NCBI GenBank assembly: GCA_965207755.1
Contig: OZ242297.1
Coordinates: forward strand, 2,914,001 to 2,978,000
Length of the DNA stretch: 64,000 bases
Direction of reading: 5' to 3'
Source of the DNA: Aldehydirespirator sp028819505
GTDB taxonomy: Bacteria > Actinomycetota > Acidimicrobiia > Acidimicrobiales > Aldehydirespiratoraceae
Part shown: one piece after another, positions 43,564 to 52,706 of the stretch
Numbering within the stretch: the stretch's first letter is position 1
How the letters are laid out: every line of letters starts with the position of its first letter
The notes under the pieces: generated by a model
The model's input: the letters and a program-made list of their open reading frames with translations, nothing else
Database searches by the model: none
What the model was told of the DNA's origin: nothing
Program-made: the position numbers and the translations under genes

Positions 43564-46500
43564 CTAGTCGCTGAAGACGACGTCGCCTTGCGCCTGGTAG
43601 TTGGCGAGACCTCTGCTCCAACCGAGCGCGAGCCCCAGCTCGTTCGAGTCACGGATCTGCACCCTGACGGTGGTCGACGGATCGCTGCTGCTCAGCGAGG
43701 TCGAGACAATGGCGTCCGTGCCGCTGATCTCGCCCTCTCGCATCACCAACAACAGCAGCGTCGCGCTGCGGCTCGGCCTGCAGCTGAGGCCGACCTCGAA
43801 CTCGACCCATGTGTCGCTGCCGCGAATCGCCGCAGGACTGGAGATCGACAGCGTCGGCAGGCCGCTGCAGTCGGTCAGCGCCGGCGTGACGGGCTGAACC
43901 ACGACCGGCGGATCATCGTCGTCCGACACCGTCACCGTCGCCGTCTTCGACGTGCCCAGGTCGTAGCCGGACCCATCCACCAGCGTCACCGTGACCGAAC
44001 CGTCGGCCTCATCGGTCTGGTCGCCCGACGTCACGATCGTCAGCGTCTTGCTCCCGGAAGCTGGGATCGTCACCGTCCGACTACCCGGCGTGACGCCGTA
44101 GTCTCCGACCGTCGCGACGGTGACCGTCACATCGAGGTCGGCCGCCGGCTTCGGACTCGCCGTGAGCGTGAAGCTGACGCTGCCGCCCTCAGTCACGGCG
44201 CTCCCGCCTGAGATGCTGACCACCGGCGTCTGCGGCGGCGGATCATCGTCGTCCAGGATCGTCACATTGGCGGTGTCGGACGTGCCCACGTCATACGCAG
44301 CGCCATCCCGCACCGTCGCACTGACAAAGCCGTCGGCCTCGTCCGTCTGGTCGCCGGTCGTGGGAATCGTCAATGTGAAGCTGCCGGAGGTCGGAATCGT
44401 CACCGTCCGGAAGCCGCTCGCCACGCCGAAGTCGCCGCTCTTGCCGATCAGCAACGTCACATCGAGGTCGGCCGCCGGCGCGGGATTGGCTGTCAACGTG
44501 AACGTGGCGCCAGCGCCCTCGGTCACGCTTCCGCCTGCCGCGATGGACACGACCGGCGTCTGCGGCGGCGGATCATCGTCGTCCGACACCGTCACCGTCG
44601 CCGTCTTCGACGTGCCCAGGTCGTAGGCGGCCCCGTCCACCAGCGTCGCGGTGACCGAACCGTCGGCCTCGTCGACCTGGTCGCCCGTCGTCACGATCGT
44701 CAGCGTCTCGCTCCCTGAGGTCGGAATCGTGACCGTCCGACCACCCGCCGTGACGCCGTAGTCGCCAACCGCGGCAATCGTGACCGACACATCGAGATCG
44801 GCCGCCGGCTTCGGACTCGCCGTCAGCGTGAAGCTGACGCTGCCGCCCTCAGTCACGGCGCTCCCGCCTGAGATGCTGACCACCGGCGTCTGCGGCGGCG
44901 GATCATCGTCGTCCGACACCGTCACCGTCGCCGTCTTCGAGGTGCCCAGGTCGTAGGCGGCCCCGTCCACCAGCGTCGCGGTGACCGAACCGTCGGCCTC
45001 GTCGACCTGGTCGCCCGTCGTGGCGATCGTCAGCGTCTCGCTCCCTGAGGTCGGGATCGTGACCGTCCGACCACCCGCCGTGACGCCGTAGTCGCCGACC
45101 GTCGCGACCGTGACCGACACATCGAGGTCGGCCGCCGGCTTCGGACTCGCCGTCAGCGTGAAGCTGACGCTGCCGCCCTCGGTGACATCGCTGCCTGCGG
45201 CGACGCTCACAACAGGCACTGCGCTGGCGGAGGACTCAAGCGCCGTCAGTTCGACCACGACGAGATCCCAGACAGGACTGCTGTGTGTGTTCGCCATCTG
45301 CTGTGCCTGCGCGGCGGTCATTGCGCCGCCGGTGACACCCGTGCCGTCGTGCTCGCCGAACGCGACCAGCACGCGGTTCCAGCGATTGACATGCGACGTA
45401 CCGTGTTGCGTCTGCGCCGCAAGCGCCCTGACCTCCGTGATCACGGTCGGATCAACCGTGTAGCCCGGCGGATCATCGTCGTCCAGGATCGTCACTCTGG
45501 CAGTGCTGGACGTGCCCACGTCATACGCAGCGCCATCCCGCACCGTCGCACTGACGAACCCGTCGGGCTCGTCGGTCGAGTCATCCGTCGAAGTAATCGT
45601 CAATGTGAAGCTGCCTGATGCCGGGATCGTCACCGTCCGGAAGCCGCTCGCCACGCCGAAGTCGCCGCTCTTCCCGATGATCAACGACACGCTGAGGTTG
45701 GCCGCCGGCGCGGGATTGGCTGTCAACGTGAACGTGGCGCCGGCGCCCTCGGTGACGCTTCCGCCTGCCGCGATGCTGACCACCGGCGTCGGGGGATCAT
45801 CGTCGTCCGACACCGTCACCGTCGCCGACTTGGACGTGCCGAGGTCGTAGCCGGCCCCGTCCACCAGCGTCGCGGTGACCGAGCCGTCGGCTTCGTCGGT
45901 CTGGTCGTCGGTTGTCGGGATTGTCAGCGTCTTGCTGCCCGACGTTGGGATCGTGACCGTTCGCTGGCCGGCGGTGACGCCGTAGTCGCCGCCGGCGGAG
46001 ATCGTCACCGTGACATCGAGGTCGGCGGTCGGCACTGGGCTCGCCGTCAGCGTGAACGTGGCATTGCCGCCCTCGGTCACGCCGCTGCCGGCCGCGATGC
46101 TCACCTCAGGCGTGGGCGGAGGCGGCGTCGCCTCCAGCGCGGTCAACTCGACCACCACCTCGTCCCAGACCGGGCTGCTGTGGGCATCAGCCATCTGCTG
46201 TGCTTGCGCCGCGGTCATCCCGCCGCCCGTGACGCCCGTGCCGTCGTGCTCGCCGAAGGCGACCAGCACGCGGTTCCAGCGGTTGACGTGCGACGTGCCG
46301 TGTTGCGTCTCACCGGCCAACGCCTGCACCTTCGCTACAACGTCCGGATCGACGGTGTAACCCGTCGAATCGTCGTCGTCCGCGACATCGACGGTTGCCG
46401 TGGCGGTGGAAGACGGCGTGTAGTCGGCGCCCGCTCCGATGGCCACCGTGATCGAGCCGTCAGGCTCGTCAACCAGATCGCCGGTGGTGGCCAGCGCCAA

Positions 46501-49500
46501 CGTCGCGGTACCACTCGTCGGGATCGTCACTGTCCGCGCGCCGGCAGCGACGCCGTAGTCTCCGCTCACGGTGACTGCGACGTTCACCGCAAGGTCGCCG
46601 GCCGGCTTCGGCGTTGCCGTCAGCGTGAACGTCGCGTCGGACCCCTCAGTCACGCCGGCACCGGCCGCGATGGTCACCTCGGGCTTCGACTCGTCGTCAT
46701 CGATCGTCACGGTGATCGAGGCCGGGTCTGCCACGCCCCGACCGCCGCCGGCCGTGGCGGAGACGGTGAACATCCTCGCCGTCGCAGCGCTCAGCTGATA
46801 GAGATCGTCGTCGCTCGCGGCGAACGTGACGGTGCCCGTGCTGTCGGTGGCCCCAGCCGCGATCGTCAGCGTGGTCGTCGCGCTGAGGGCGCCGTCCCCC
46901 GCGACCGCCGGGGCGACCGGCGCGGCGCCCACGTCGAGCGTCACTGCTTCGGCCGACGGGTTGCTGAGGCCGGCCGTGATCGACACAGAATCGCCTTCGG
47001 TCACGGTGGCGCTCGATGACTTCAGCGTCACTACCGGCAGGGGGTCGTCATCCGCAATCGTCACCGTCACTGGGACGCCGTCCCGCTTGAAGCCCGACGG
47101 CATCGCACCCAGACCGACCGTGAACGTCTCATCGCCCTCGTAGACAGCGTCCTGCGTGGTGGTGAACTTCGCGATCGCTGAGGTGGCGCCGGCGGGAATC
47201 GTGATCGACGCGAGCGCGGCGTAGTCGGCGCCTGCGGCGCCCGGCGGAGTGGTGTCGATGTCGGTGAACCGAAGCGGCAGGACCAGGTCCGTCGTTGGCG
47301 CGGCGCCCTCGACTCGGACGTCCAGACTGACCTCGCCGCCCTCCGTCACGCTCAGCGGGTCGCCAGCCAGGCGGACGGCCTGTCCGGACTCGGTCTTGTG
47401 CCCGAACACGACCAGCTTGAACGACTCGATCTGTTGGTCGTACTTCCGGAGGTCGCGGCACAGCGAGTTGTAGAACCAGTAGCCGTTGTCGCAGACGGTC
47501 AGATCGGGCATGTGGCGGCGCACCTTGATCTTCCAGGCGCCCGACCCGGCTTCGCCCAAGTGCTTGCTCGAACCGAAGTGCATCGTGCCAGTCCAGCTGC
47601 AACCCGTGTCAACGCAGCCCGAGCCCACATGCTGGGGCGACAGCAACGACTCCGTGCCGGACGGCGAGACCAGCGTCCAGCGGTAGTCGCGCATGTCATA
47701 GATGTCGGCCTCGATCGCGATCGTGACGTGCTCGACAAAGTCGATGTCGGTGGTCACGTCCGCCGTCAGTTCGATCTCGTGACCGTTCCTGGGCAACGAC
47801 ACGGCGGTGCTGGAGGACACCTCGGTGGAGAGTTCGGCCGGCAGCAGCGTCCAGTTGCTCGCGGCCTGCACCGCCGCGGCTGCGTCGACTGTGCCGAAGC
47901 CGTACTCATAGTTGAACGAGTACTTCTCGGTGCTCGAACCGTACTTGTTGGCGCCCGTGACCCAGCCGGTGTGGGTGGCATCGTTCTGCTGCGCGGTGTT
48001 GGCGAGAATGATCTTCACGTCGCGCCAGGTGAGATCAGCGTTGGCGCTGCGCATCAGCGCGATCACGCCCGAGACGATCGGAGCGGCGGCGCTCGTGCCG
48101 CCGAAGCGATCCGTGTAGTCGGTCTTGCCGATCGTGGTCAAGATCCCCGGAGACGCCCCGCGGCTGTCATTCGAGGGGGCGCAGATCCAGAGGCTGGGTC
48201 CGTCCTCCGAGTATGCTGTCGAGACTCCGTAGATGTTCACCGCACAGACGGCGATCACGCCGCGATGATTGTTCTCCTCTTCGAGCGTCGCCCAATCGCC
48301 GCCTGGTCTGCCGGCGCCGTTGCCGGCCGCCTTCACATACGATGAGCCCTTGCCGCCGAAGCCTTCCCGCAGGCCCTCCTCCACCGCGCGCCGCCAGCCT
48401 TCTCCTCTGCGCATGATCCTGGCGACATCGCCGAAGCCGTAGCTCATGTTGTAGACGGCGACGGTCGCTTTGTTCAGCGTCAACGCCGTGAGCTCGTGCG
48501 CCGTCGACTGGGCGTCGAGGTAGTTGTAGTTCACCACTGTGGCCCGCGGTGCGACGCCGCGGCCGCCGATGCTGTTGTCGCGGGCGGCGACGACACCCGC
48601 CACCGCGGTTCCGTGATAGGGAGACTGGCGCGTGAGATCCTCGCCGGTGTGTCCGCCCCAGTGGTGGCTGCGCGTCGTGTCGACGTTGTCTCTCAGGTCG
48701 GGATGGTCCGCCTCCCAGGTGGCGTCGATCAAGGCGACCGTCACACCCGCGCCCATCGTCGTGGCCCAGACGTCGCCGAGGTTGATGTCGATCGACGGGT
48801 TCCGGCCGTAGTAGCGATAGGCGGTGCCCGCGTCCAGATGCCAGAGGCAGCCCGACAGCGCGTCGGGATACTGCTTGTGGCTGCGGCAACGGCTCTGCGC
48901 GCCGCGCGTCGATCCGGGATAGCTGCTCGGCTGCTGTTCGGGTCCGCGCGCCAGCGGCGTGTAGAAGTTGGGCACGGCGCTGTCGACGCCCGATTCCGCC
49001 GCGAGCGCGTCGGCCAGTTGCAGGGTCTCGTGGTCGGAGACCGTGCGGATGAGATACGCGTTGGGCAGTTCGCCCAGCGGTTCTGTCCGGTCGCCCGGGA
49101 CGCCGTGCCGGGCCAGGATGGCGATGATCTCACTCTCGTCGAGGTGCGACGCGAAGAAGACGTTGACGCCGCCGACCAGCAGGAAGAGCTGGCCATTGGA
49201 GGCGGCCAGCCAGGTGGCCGGCGTGGTCGTCTCTGTGCCGTTGAGCCCGTCGCCGCTGACCGCAGGCGCATAGGCAGCCCCTGCACTTGCGCCGAGCGCC
49301 TCGAGGTCGGCGCCGTCCACCAGCGCGTCCGATCCGCCGCTCGACGAGAGCAGGCGCAGCTCCAGCTCTCCGCCGCCGTCGCGCAGGCGGTAGACGCCGT
49401 CGGACCCGAGGTAGTCGGTCACGCTGACCGGTCCGGTCGGCTCGCCTAGCGGAGGACCGTCGAGCTCGGTCTCCGGGATCAATCCCTGCTCCACGCCGGG

Positions 49501-50043
49501 CTCGGTCGCGGGCTCGACGATCTCGATGATCCATTCGCCCAGCAGCGCCTCGCCGCTGCAATCGGTCTCAGAGACGCAGAGTCGGATGCCGAAGGTCTCG
49601 CCCCCGTCGACGTCCAAGTCCGCACGCGCCGCGACACTGAACTCGACCGTGCCGTCGCCCTGCCGAGTCACGGGCGCGGCCGCGCCCGGGCTGACCACGA
49701 CATCGTCGGCGCCGTACAGCTCGACGTCGGAGGCGCTCGCCGTGTACGGGTCCTGGAACGGCTGCAGATGCAGGAAGTGCTCGCTCGCGTCGGGCGCGTT
49801 CGTAATCCGCAGCACGGCGGTCTCGCCCTCCGCTACGACGGAGGTCTCCAGCTGCGCGGTCTGCGTCTGCGCGGCGGCGCTCGCACCGGACGCTCCCCAC
49901 AGCGTGACCGCCAGCAGCGACAGCAGGAGCGCGAGCAGGCCTCGCCGCCGGCAGGCGGAGCGCGCTCCGATCGGGACGTTCCGCCTGGGCTGTCGCAGCG
50001 GAGACTGGCAGCCGTTGCGATCCGGTTCGCCTAGGTGGGGCAC
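43564..50043 (-). CDS. Giant secreted subtilisin-like convertase (S8 + P-domain) with Calx-beta repeats
   Basis: 2,159 residues from the GTG at 50043. A basic leader and hydrophobic core (GLLALLLSLLAVTLWGASG) form a signal peptide ending near residue 57. A propeptide-like region runs to about 390. The S8 domain has Asp440 (VALIDATWEADHPD), His477 (YHGTAVAGV), an oxyanion Asn in KAAGNGAG and Ser651 (GGTSAAAP). A P/Homo B domain (about 740-880) marks the kexin/furin-like group, usually calcium-dependent. Then follow about nine Calx-beta repeats in a 330-bp period (units at 43921, 44251, 44581, 44911), two copies of the HVNRWNRVL module and a C-terminal domain ending LANYQAQGDVVFSD, shared with the other giant. 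Probably a surface or secreted processing protease. Confidence 0.92.
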   Translation of the reverse strand: MPHLGEPDRNGCQSPLRQPRRNVPIGARSACRRRGLLALLLSLLAVTLWGASGASAAAQTQTAQLETSVVAEGETAVLRITNAPDASEHFLHLQPFQDPYTASASDVELYGADDVVVSPGAAAPVTRQGDGTVEFSVAARADLDVDGGETFGIRLCVSETDCSGEALLGEWIIEIVEPATEPGVEQGLIPETELDGPPLGEPTGPVSVTDYLGSDGVYRLRDGGGELELRLLSSSGGSDALVDGADLEALGASAGAAYAPAVSGDGLNGTETTTPATWLAASNGQLFLLVGGVNVFFASHLDESEIIAILARHGVPGDRTEPLGELPNAYLIRTVSDHETLQLADALAAESGVDSAVPNFYTPLARGPEQQPSSYPGSTRGAQSRCRSHKQYPDALSGCLWHLDAGTAYRYYGRNPSIDINLGDVWATTMGAGVTVALIDATWEADHPDLRDNVDTTRSHHWGGHTGEDLTRQSPYHGTAVAGVVAARDNSIGGRGVAPRATVVNYNYLDAQSTAHELTALTLNKATVAVYNMSYGFGDVARIMRRGEGWRRAVEEGLREGFGGKGSSYVKAAGNGAGRPGGDWATLEEENNHRGVIAVCAVNIYGVSTAYSEDGPSLWICAPSNDSRGASPGILTTIGKTDYTDRFGGTSAAAPIVSGVIALMRSANADLTWRDVKIILANTAQQNDATHTGWVTGANKYGSSTEKYSFNYEYGFGTVDAAAAVQAASNWTLLPAELSTEVSSSTAVSLPRNGHEIELTADVTTDIDFVEHVTIAIEADIYDMRDYRWTLVSPSGTESLLSPQHVGSGCVDTGCSWTGTMHFGSSKHLGEAGSGAWKIKVRRHMPDLTVCDNGYWFYNSLCRDLRKYDQQIESFKLVVFGHKTESGQAVRLAGDPLSVTEGGEVSLDVRVEGAAPTTDLVLPLRFTDIDTTPPGAAGADYAALASITIPAGATSAIAKFTTTQDAVYEGDETFTVGLGAMPSGFKRDGVPVTVTIADDDPLPVVTLKSSSATVTEGDSVSITAGLSNPSAEAVTLDVGAAPVAPAVAGDGALSATTTLTIAAGATDSTGTVTFAASDDDLYQLSAATARMFTVSATAGGGRGVADPASITVTIDDDESKPEVTIAAGAGVTEGSDATFTLTATPKPAGDLAVNVAVTVSGDYGVAAGARTVTIPTSGTATLALATTGDLVDEPDGSITVAIGAGADYTPSSTATATVDVADDDDSTGYTVDPDVVAKVQALAGETQHGTSHVNRWNRVLVAFGEHDGTGVTGGGMTAAQAQQMADAHSSPVWDEVVVELTALEATPPPPTPEVSIAAGSGVTEGGNATFTLTASPVPTADLDVTVTISAGGDYGVTAGQRTVTIPTSGSKTLTIPTTDDQTDEADGSVTATLVDGAGYDLGTSKSATVTVSDDDDPPTPVVSIAAGGSVTEGAGATFTLTANPAPAANLSVSLIIGKSGDFGVASGFRTVTIPASGSFTLTITSTDDSTDEPDGFVSATVRDGAAYDVGTSSTARVTILDDDDPPGYTVDPTVITEVRALAAQTQHGTSHVNRWNRVLVAFGEHDGTGVTGGAMTAAQAQQMANTHSSPVWDLVVVELTALESSASAVPVVSVAAGSDVTEGGSVSFTLTASPKPAADLDVSVTVATVGDYGVTAGGRTVTIPTSGSETLTIATTGDQVDEADGSVTATLVDGAAYDLGTSKTATVTVSDDDDPPPQTPVVSISGGSAVTEGGSVSFTLTASPKPAADLDVSVTIAAVGDYGVTAGGRTVTIPTSGSETLTIVTTGDQVDEADGSVTATLVDGAAYDLGTSKTATVTVSDDDDPPPQTPVVSIAAGGSVTEGAGATFTLTANPAPAADLDVTLLIGKSGDFGVASGFRTVTIPTSGSFTLTIPTTGDQTDEADGFVSATVRDGAAYDVGTSDTANVTILDDDDPPPQTPVVSISGGSAVTEGGSVSFTLTASPKPAADLDVTVTVATVGDYGVTPGSRTVTIPASGSKTLTIVTSGDQTDEADGSVTVTLVDGSGYDLGTSKTATVTVSDDDDPPVVVQPVTPALTDCSGLPTLSISSPAAIRGSDTWVEFEVGLSCRPSRSATLLLLVMREGEISGTDAIVSTSLSSSDPSTTVRVQIRDSNELGLALGWSRGLANYQAQGDVVFSD
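45228..45466 (-). repeat. Inter-Calx module, copy in convertase
   Basis: Encodes GYTVDPTVITEVRALAAQTQ, the HVNRWNRVLVAFGEHDGTG core and MTAAQAQQMANTHSSPVWDL. Lies between two Calx-beta repeats. Confidence 0.85.
46126..46368 (-). repeat. Inter-Calx module, second copy in convertase
   Basis: Encodes GYTVDPDVVAKVQALAGETQ, the HVNRWNRVLVAFGEHDGTG core and MTAAQAQQMADAHSSPVWDE. Confidence 0.85.
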
Positions 50044-50139
50044 GGCCCCACATTGTACGTGCCCTCGGAGCAGGGCATCAAGGGAGAGAGTGAGAGACAG
50101 GAATCTCGAAGGTTCTCTCTTGATTCTGCCCGGGTTCGG

Positions 50140-50213
50140 TGGAGGTGAGGGGATTCGAACCCCTGGCCTCCTCGATGCGACCGAGGCGCTCTAGCCGACT
50201 GAGCTACACCCCC
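50140..50213 (-). tRNA. tRNA-Ala(CGC)
   Basis: A 74-base cloverleaf read on the minus strand: acceptor GGGGGTG with CACCTCC, discriminator A. The anticodon stem CCTCG/CGAGG encloses loop GTCGCAT with anticodon CGC. The third acceptor pair is G-T (the G3-U70 pair that marks alanine tRNAs), which supports the identity. No CCA is encoded. It lies 96 bases upstream of the convertase start. Confidence 0.94.
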
Positions 50214-50268
50214 GCGGGAAGGCGCGAGTCTACCGGCGCGTCCCCGCATCCGATCACCTGGAGGCCTG

Positions 50269-50751
50269 TCAGCCGTTGGCGACCTGCCCCAGAGGCGCGG
50301 CCACGGCGTCGCCCGGAACGGGCCGGTCGGGGTAGAGCACCCGCACGCCGGCCAGGTTCACGGCCGGCGACTGCTGGCGGTGGACCGAGCCGAAGGCGAA
50401 CAGCAGCAGCACCACATCGGCCATCACATGGAAGGCCAAGGCGGTCGGCCCGAACACCGGAACGGCCAGCAGGGACCCGAGGGCCAGTCCGGCGAGCATC
50501 GTGGCCACCTGCCGGCGGCGGCGCTGGGCCTGCTCACGGGTCCGGGGCGGATCCCACAGATCCCCCCGTGACCTCGAACCCTCATCGAGGCGCCTGATCG
50601 AGATTGAGACCTCCCCGCAGGCCAGGGCGCCTATGGACGGCGTGAAGCCGTCGAGCTCTTCGCCGCGCGGCGACCGGGAGGCCCGCTTGTCCCGGAACCA
50701 CAGCGCGAAATAACCCAGCCAGGCCGTGGCCAATACCGTCAGTACGATCAT
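50269..50751 (-). CDS. Small integral membrane protein of unknown function
   Basis: A 160-residue protein from ATG 50751 (GTG at 50757 also possible). An N-terminal hydrophobic segment (IVLTVLATAWLGYFALWF) is followed by a charged loop of about 60 residues rich in Arg (REQAQRRRRQV). Two further hydrophobic stretches (MLAGLALGSLLAVPVFG; ALAFHVMADVVLLLFAFG) come next, then a polar tail. I do not recognise a family. It lies between tRNA-Ala and moaC on the minus strand, 169 bases from moaC, and is probably transcribed separately. Confidence 0.7.
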   Translation of the reverse strand: MIVLTVLATAWLGYFALWFRDKRASRSPRGEELDGFTPSIGALACGEVSISIRRLDEGSRSRGDLWDPPRTREQAQRRRRQVATMLAGLALGSLLAVPVFGPTALAFHVMADVVLLLFAFGSVHRQQSPAVNLAGVRVLYPDRPVPGDAVAAPLGQVANG

Positions 50752-50920
50752 AGTCACGGGTCGTGTTTCCTCCTCGTATGCATGAATCGAGTAGCCGACG
50801 GTGCTGGAAGTGCGCCCGGGGCGCACCGCCCGCCGCTTCGACGACCCGTACATGCAGACGACGGCCCTACAAGGATGGCATCGACGGCAAGCCAGGTGGT
50901 GGATGCCTGACGGAAGGCTT

Positions 50921-51397
50921 TCAGGAGTGCTCGCGCCGGTAGGTCCCGGACCGGCCGCCGGACTTCTCCCACAGGGCGATGTCGCCGATCGTCATCGACC
51001 GGTCCATCGACTTGCACATGTCGTAGACGGTCAGTGCGGCCACGCTGCACGCGGTCAGCGCCTCCATCTCCACGCCGGTCCGGTCGACCGTCTCCACCCG
51101 CGCCTCGATCGCCACCGAGTCGTCGCCCACCTCGAAGTCCACCGCGACCGAGCTCACCGACAGGCCGTGGCACAAGGGGACGAGCTCGGAGGTCCGCTTG
51201 GCGGCCTGGATCCCGGCCACCCGGGCCACGGCCAGCACATCGCCCTTGCCGATCTCCCCGGCCCGCATCGCCGCGGCCACCTCGGGCGCCATGCAAACCC
51301 GGCCGCGGGCCACGGCCCGGCGGTGGGTCGGCGCCTTCGACGACACGTCCACCATCCGGGCCCGGCCCCGCGGATCGAGATGGGTGAACCCCATCAC
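50921..51397 (-). CDS. moaC: Cyclic pyranopterin monophosphate synthase
   Basis: Second step of molybdenum cofactor synthesis, closing the cyclic pyranopterin ring with MoaA. The 158-residue protein has THLDPRGRARMVDVS, the TSELVPLCHGLSVSSV motif, TGVEMEALTACSVAALTVYD and MCKSMDRSM. All family landmarks are present at normal length. moaA and moeA lie upstream on the same strand; the moaA-moaC gap holds two family-B palindromes. Confidence 0.97.
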   Translation of the reverse strand: MMGFTHLDPRGRARMVDVSSKAPTHRRAVARGRVCMAPEVAAAMRAGEIGKGDVLAVARVAGIQAAKRTSELVPLCHGLSVSSVAVDFEVGDDSVAIEARVETVDRTGVEMEALTACSVAALTVYDMCKSMDRSMTIGDIALWEKSGGRSGTYRREHS

Positions 51398-51421
51398 TCA
51401 GCCGCCCACCGGGACCACCGG

Positions 51422-51469
51422 GAATTGGCGGCGCTCAACGCCATTTCCGGCCTCCACCGCTGCCAATTC
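51422..51469. repeat. Family-B 48-bp palindromic element, copy 5
   Basis: GAATTGGCGGC at 51422 (one change from consensus) and GCTGCCAATTC ending 51469. Paired with copy 6, 73 bases apart, between moaA and moaC. Confidence 0.88.
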
Positions 51470-51494
51470 AGGGGCAAGGGGCCCGCCCGCGGGG

Positions 51495-51541
51495 AAATTG
51501 GCAGCGCCAGTGCCCACTTCGGCCTCCACCGCTGCCAATTC
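51495..51541. repeat. Family-B 47-bp palindromic element, copy 6
   Basis: AAATTGGCAGC at 51495 and GCTGCCAATTC ending 51541; shares the CGGCCTCCACC right half with copies 5 and 7. A 10-bp tandem duplication (GGGCCGAGTC twice) follows at 51551-51570. Confidence 0.88.
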
Positions 51542-51576
51542 AGGGGCAGAGGGCCGAGTCGGGCCGAGTCGCAAGC

Positions 51577-52560
51577 TCAGCCGCCGATCTGCGACATCGA
51601 TCGGCGGGGCCGGACGAAATGCACCCGGTTGATCTGGTGACCGGCCCACTTCGACGCCACCGACCCCTCCAGGGCGGCCCCGATCTCGTCGTCGCCCGCA
51701 CCCGACCGCAGCAGCGCCCGCAGATCGGTCTCGGTCACCGCGAACAGGCAGTTGCGGAACTGCCCGTCGGCGGTGAGGCGCACCCGGTCGCACGTCGAGC
51801 AGAACGAGTCGCTGACCGACGCCACGATGCCGACCGCGCCCACGCCGTCGGCGAAGCGGTAGCGGGTGGCCGGGGCGGAGGTCCGCTCGACCGGCTCCAC
51901 CGGACAGGCGTCGTCGACCCGGGCCAGGATCTCGTCCACCGGAACCACCAGGTCGTTGGTCCAGATGCCGTCGGCGTCCAGCGGCATGAACTCGATGAAC
52001 CGGACCTCGGTGCCGGTGCGCCGCCCGAATCCGACGAACGCCGCTATCTCGTCGTCGTTGACGCCCCGCATGACCACGCAGTTGACCTTCACCGGATCGA
52101 ACCCGGCGGCGACGGCCGCGTCGATGCCGTCGAGCACCCTGGCCAGGCCGTCGCGCCGGGTCAGCTCCGCGAAACGGGGCGCCTGGAGCGAGTCCAACGA
52201 CACGTTCACCCGTCGCAGGCCAGCGGCCCGCAGCTCGGTGGCCAGCAGCGGCAGCGACACCCCGTTGGTGGTCATGGCCAGGTCGGTGCCCAGCTCGGCC
52301 AGCATCCTCACCAGCACCGGCAGATTGGCCCTCACTGTCGGCTCGCCGCCGGTGAGCCGGATGCCGTCGACGCCGTAGCGCTCGACCATGATACGGGCCA
52401 CCCGGGCGATCTCCTCGAAGGTCAGCAGGTCGTCGCGGGGCACCCAATCCAGCCCCTCGGCGGGCATGCAGTAGGTGCATCGGAAGTTGCACCGGTCCGT
52501 CACCGAGATCCGCAGGTCCCGGTGGACCCGTCCGAAGCTGTCGACGAGTTGGGCCGCCAT
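51577..52560 (-). CDS. moaA: GTP 3',8-cyclase
   Basis: Radical SAM enzyme that starts molybdenum cofactor synthesis from GTP. The 327-residue product has the cluster motif Cys24-x3-Cys28-x2-Cys31 (CNFRCTYC), IRLTGGEPTVRANL, and the second cluster site CSTCDRVRLTADGQFRNCLF. The C-terminal GG needed for activity is present (SQIGG). Start at ATG 52560 (MAAQLVDSFGR); the frame continues upstream through a spacer repeat and into moeA shadow sequence. Middle gene of moeA-moaA-moaC. Confidence 0.97.
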   Translation of the reverse strand: MAAQLVDSFGRVHRDLRISVTDRCNFRCTYCMPAEGLDWVPRDDLLTFEEIARVARIMVERYGVDGIRLTGGEPTVRANLPVLVRMLAELGTDLAMTTNGVSLPLLATELRAAGLRRVNVSLDSLQAPRFAELTRRDGLARVLDGIDAAVAAGFDPVKVNCVVMRGVNDDEIAAFVGFGRRTGTEVRFIEFMPLDADGIWTNDLVVPVDEILARVDDACPVEPVERTSAPATRYRFADGVGAVGIVASVSDSFCSTCDRVRLTADGQFRNCLFAVTETDLRALLRSGAGDDEIGAALEGSVASKWAGHQINRVHFVRPRRSMSQIGG

Positions 52561-52603
52561 CAGTCCGCAGGCTAGCGGCCGCTCGGCATTCGACGCCCAA
52601 GTC

Positions 52604-52652
52604 TCCCGCTCCTGTTCGCGGCGCTCACTCACGGGCCGCTCGGGCCACGGCC
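52604..52652. repeat. Dispersed GC-rich spacer repeat, family A, copy 5
   Basis: TCCCGCTCCTGTTCGC end and CTCACGGGCCGCTCGGGCCA block, with a small duplication (CTCACTCA). Between the moeA stop and the moaA start. Confidence 0.85.
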
Positions 52653-52706
52653 CCACCCTTGGCGGACGGTGTCGCTCGCCGAACCGCTCGGCCTCCGGGA
52701 GACCGT

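Noticed and set aside
50752..50920. Molybdenum-cofactor riboswitch near moaC
   Set aside because: The 169-base spacer is downstream of moaC, not upstream, and I see no Moco-motif structure.
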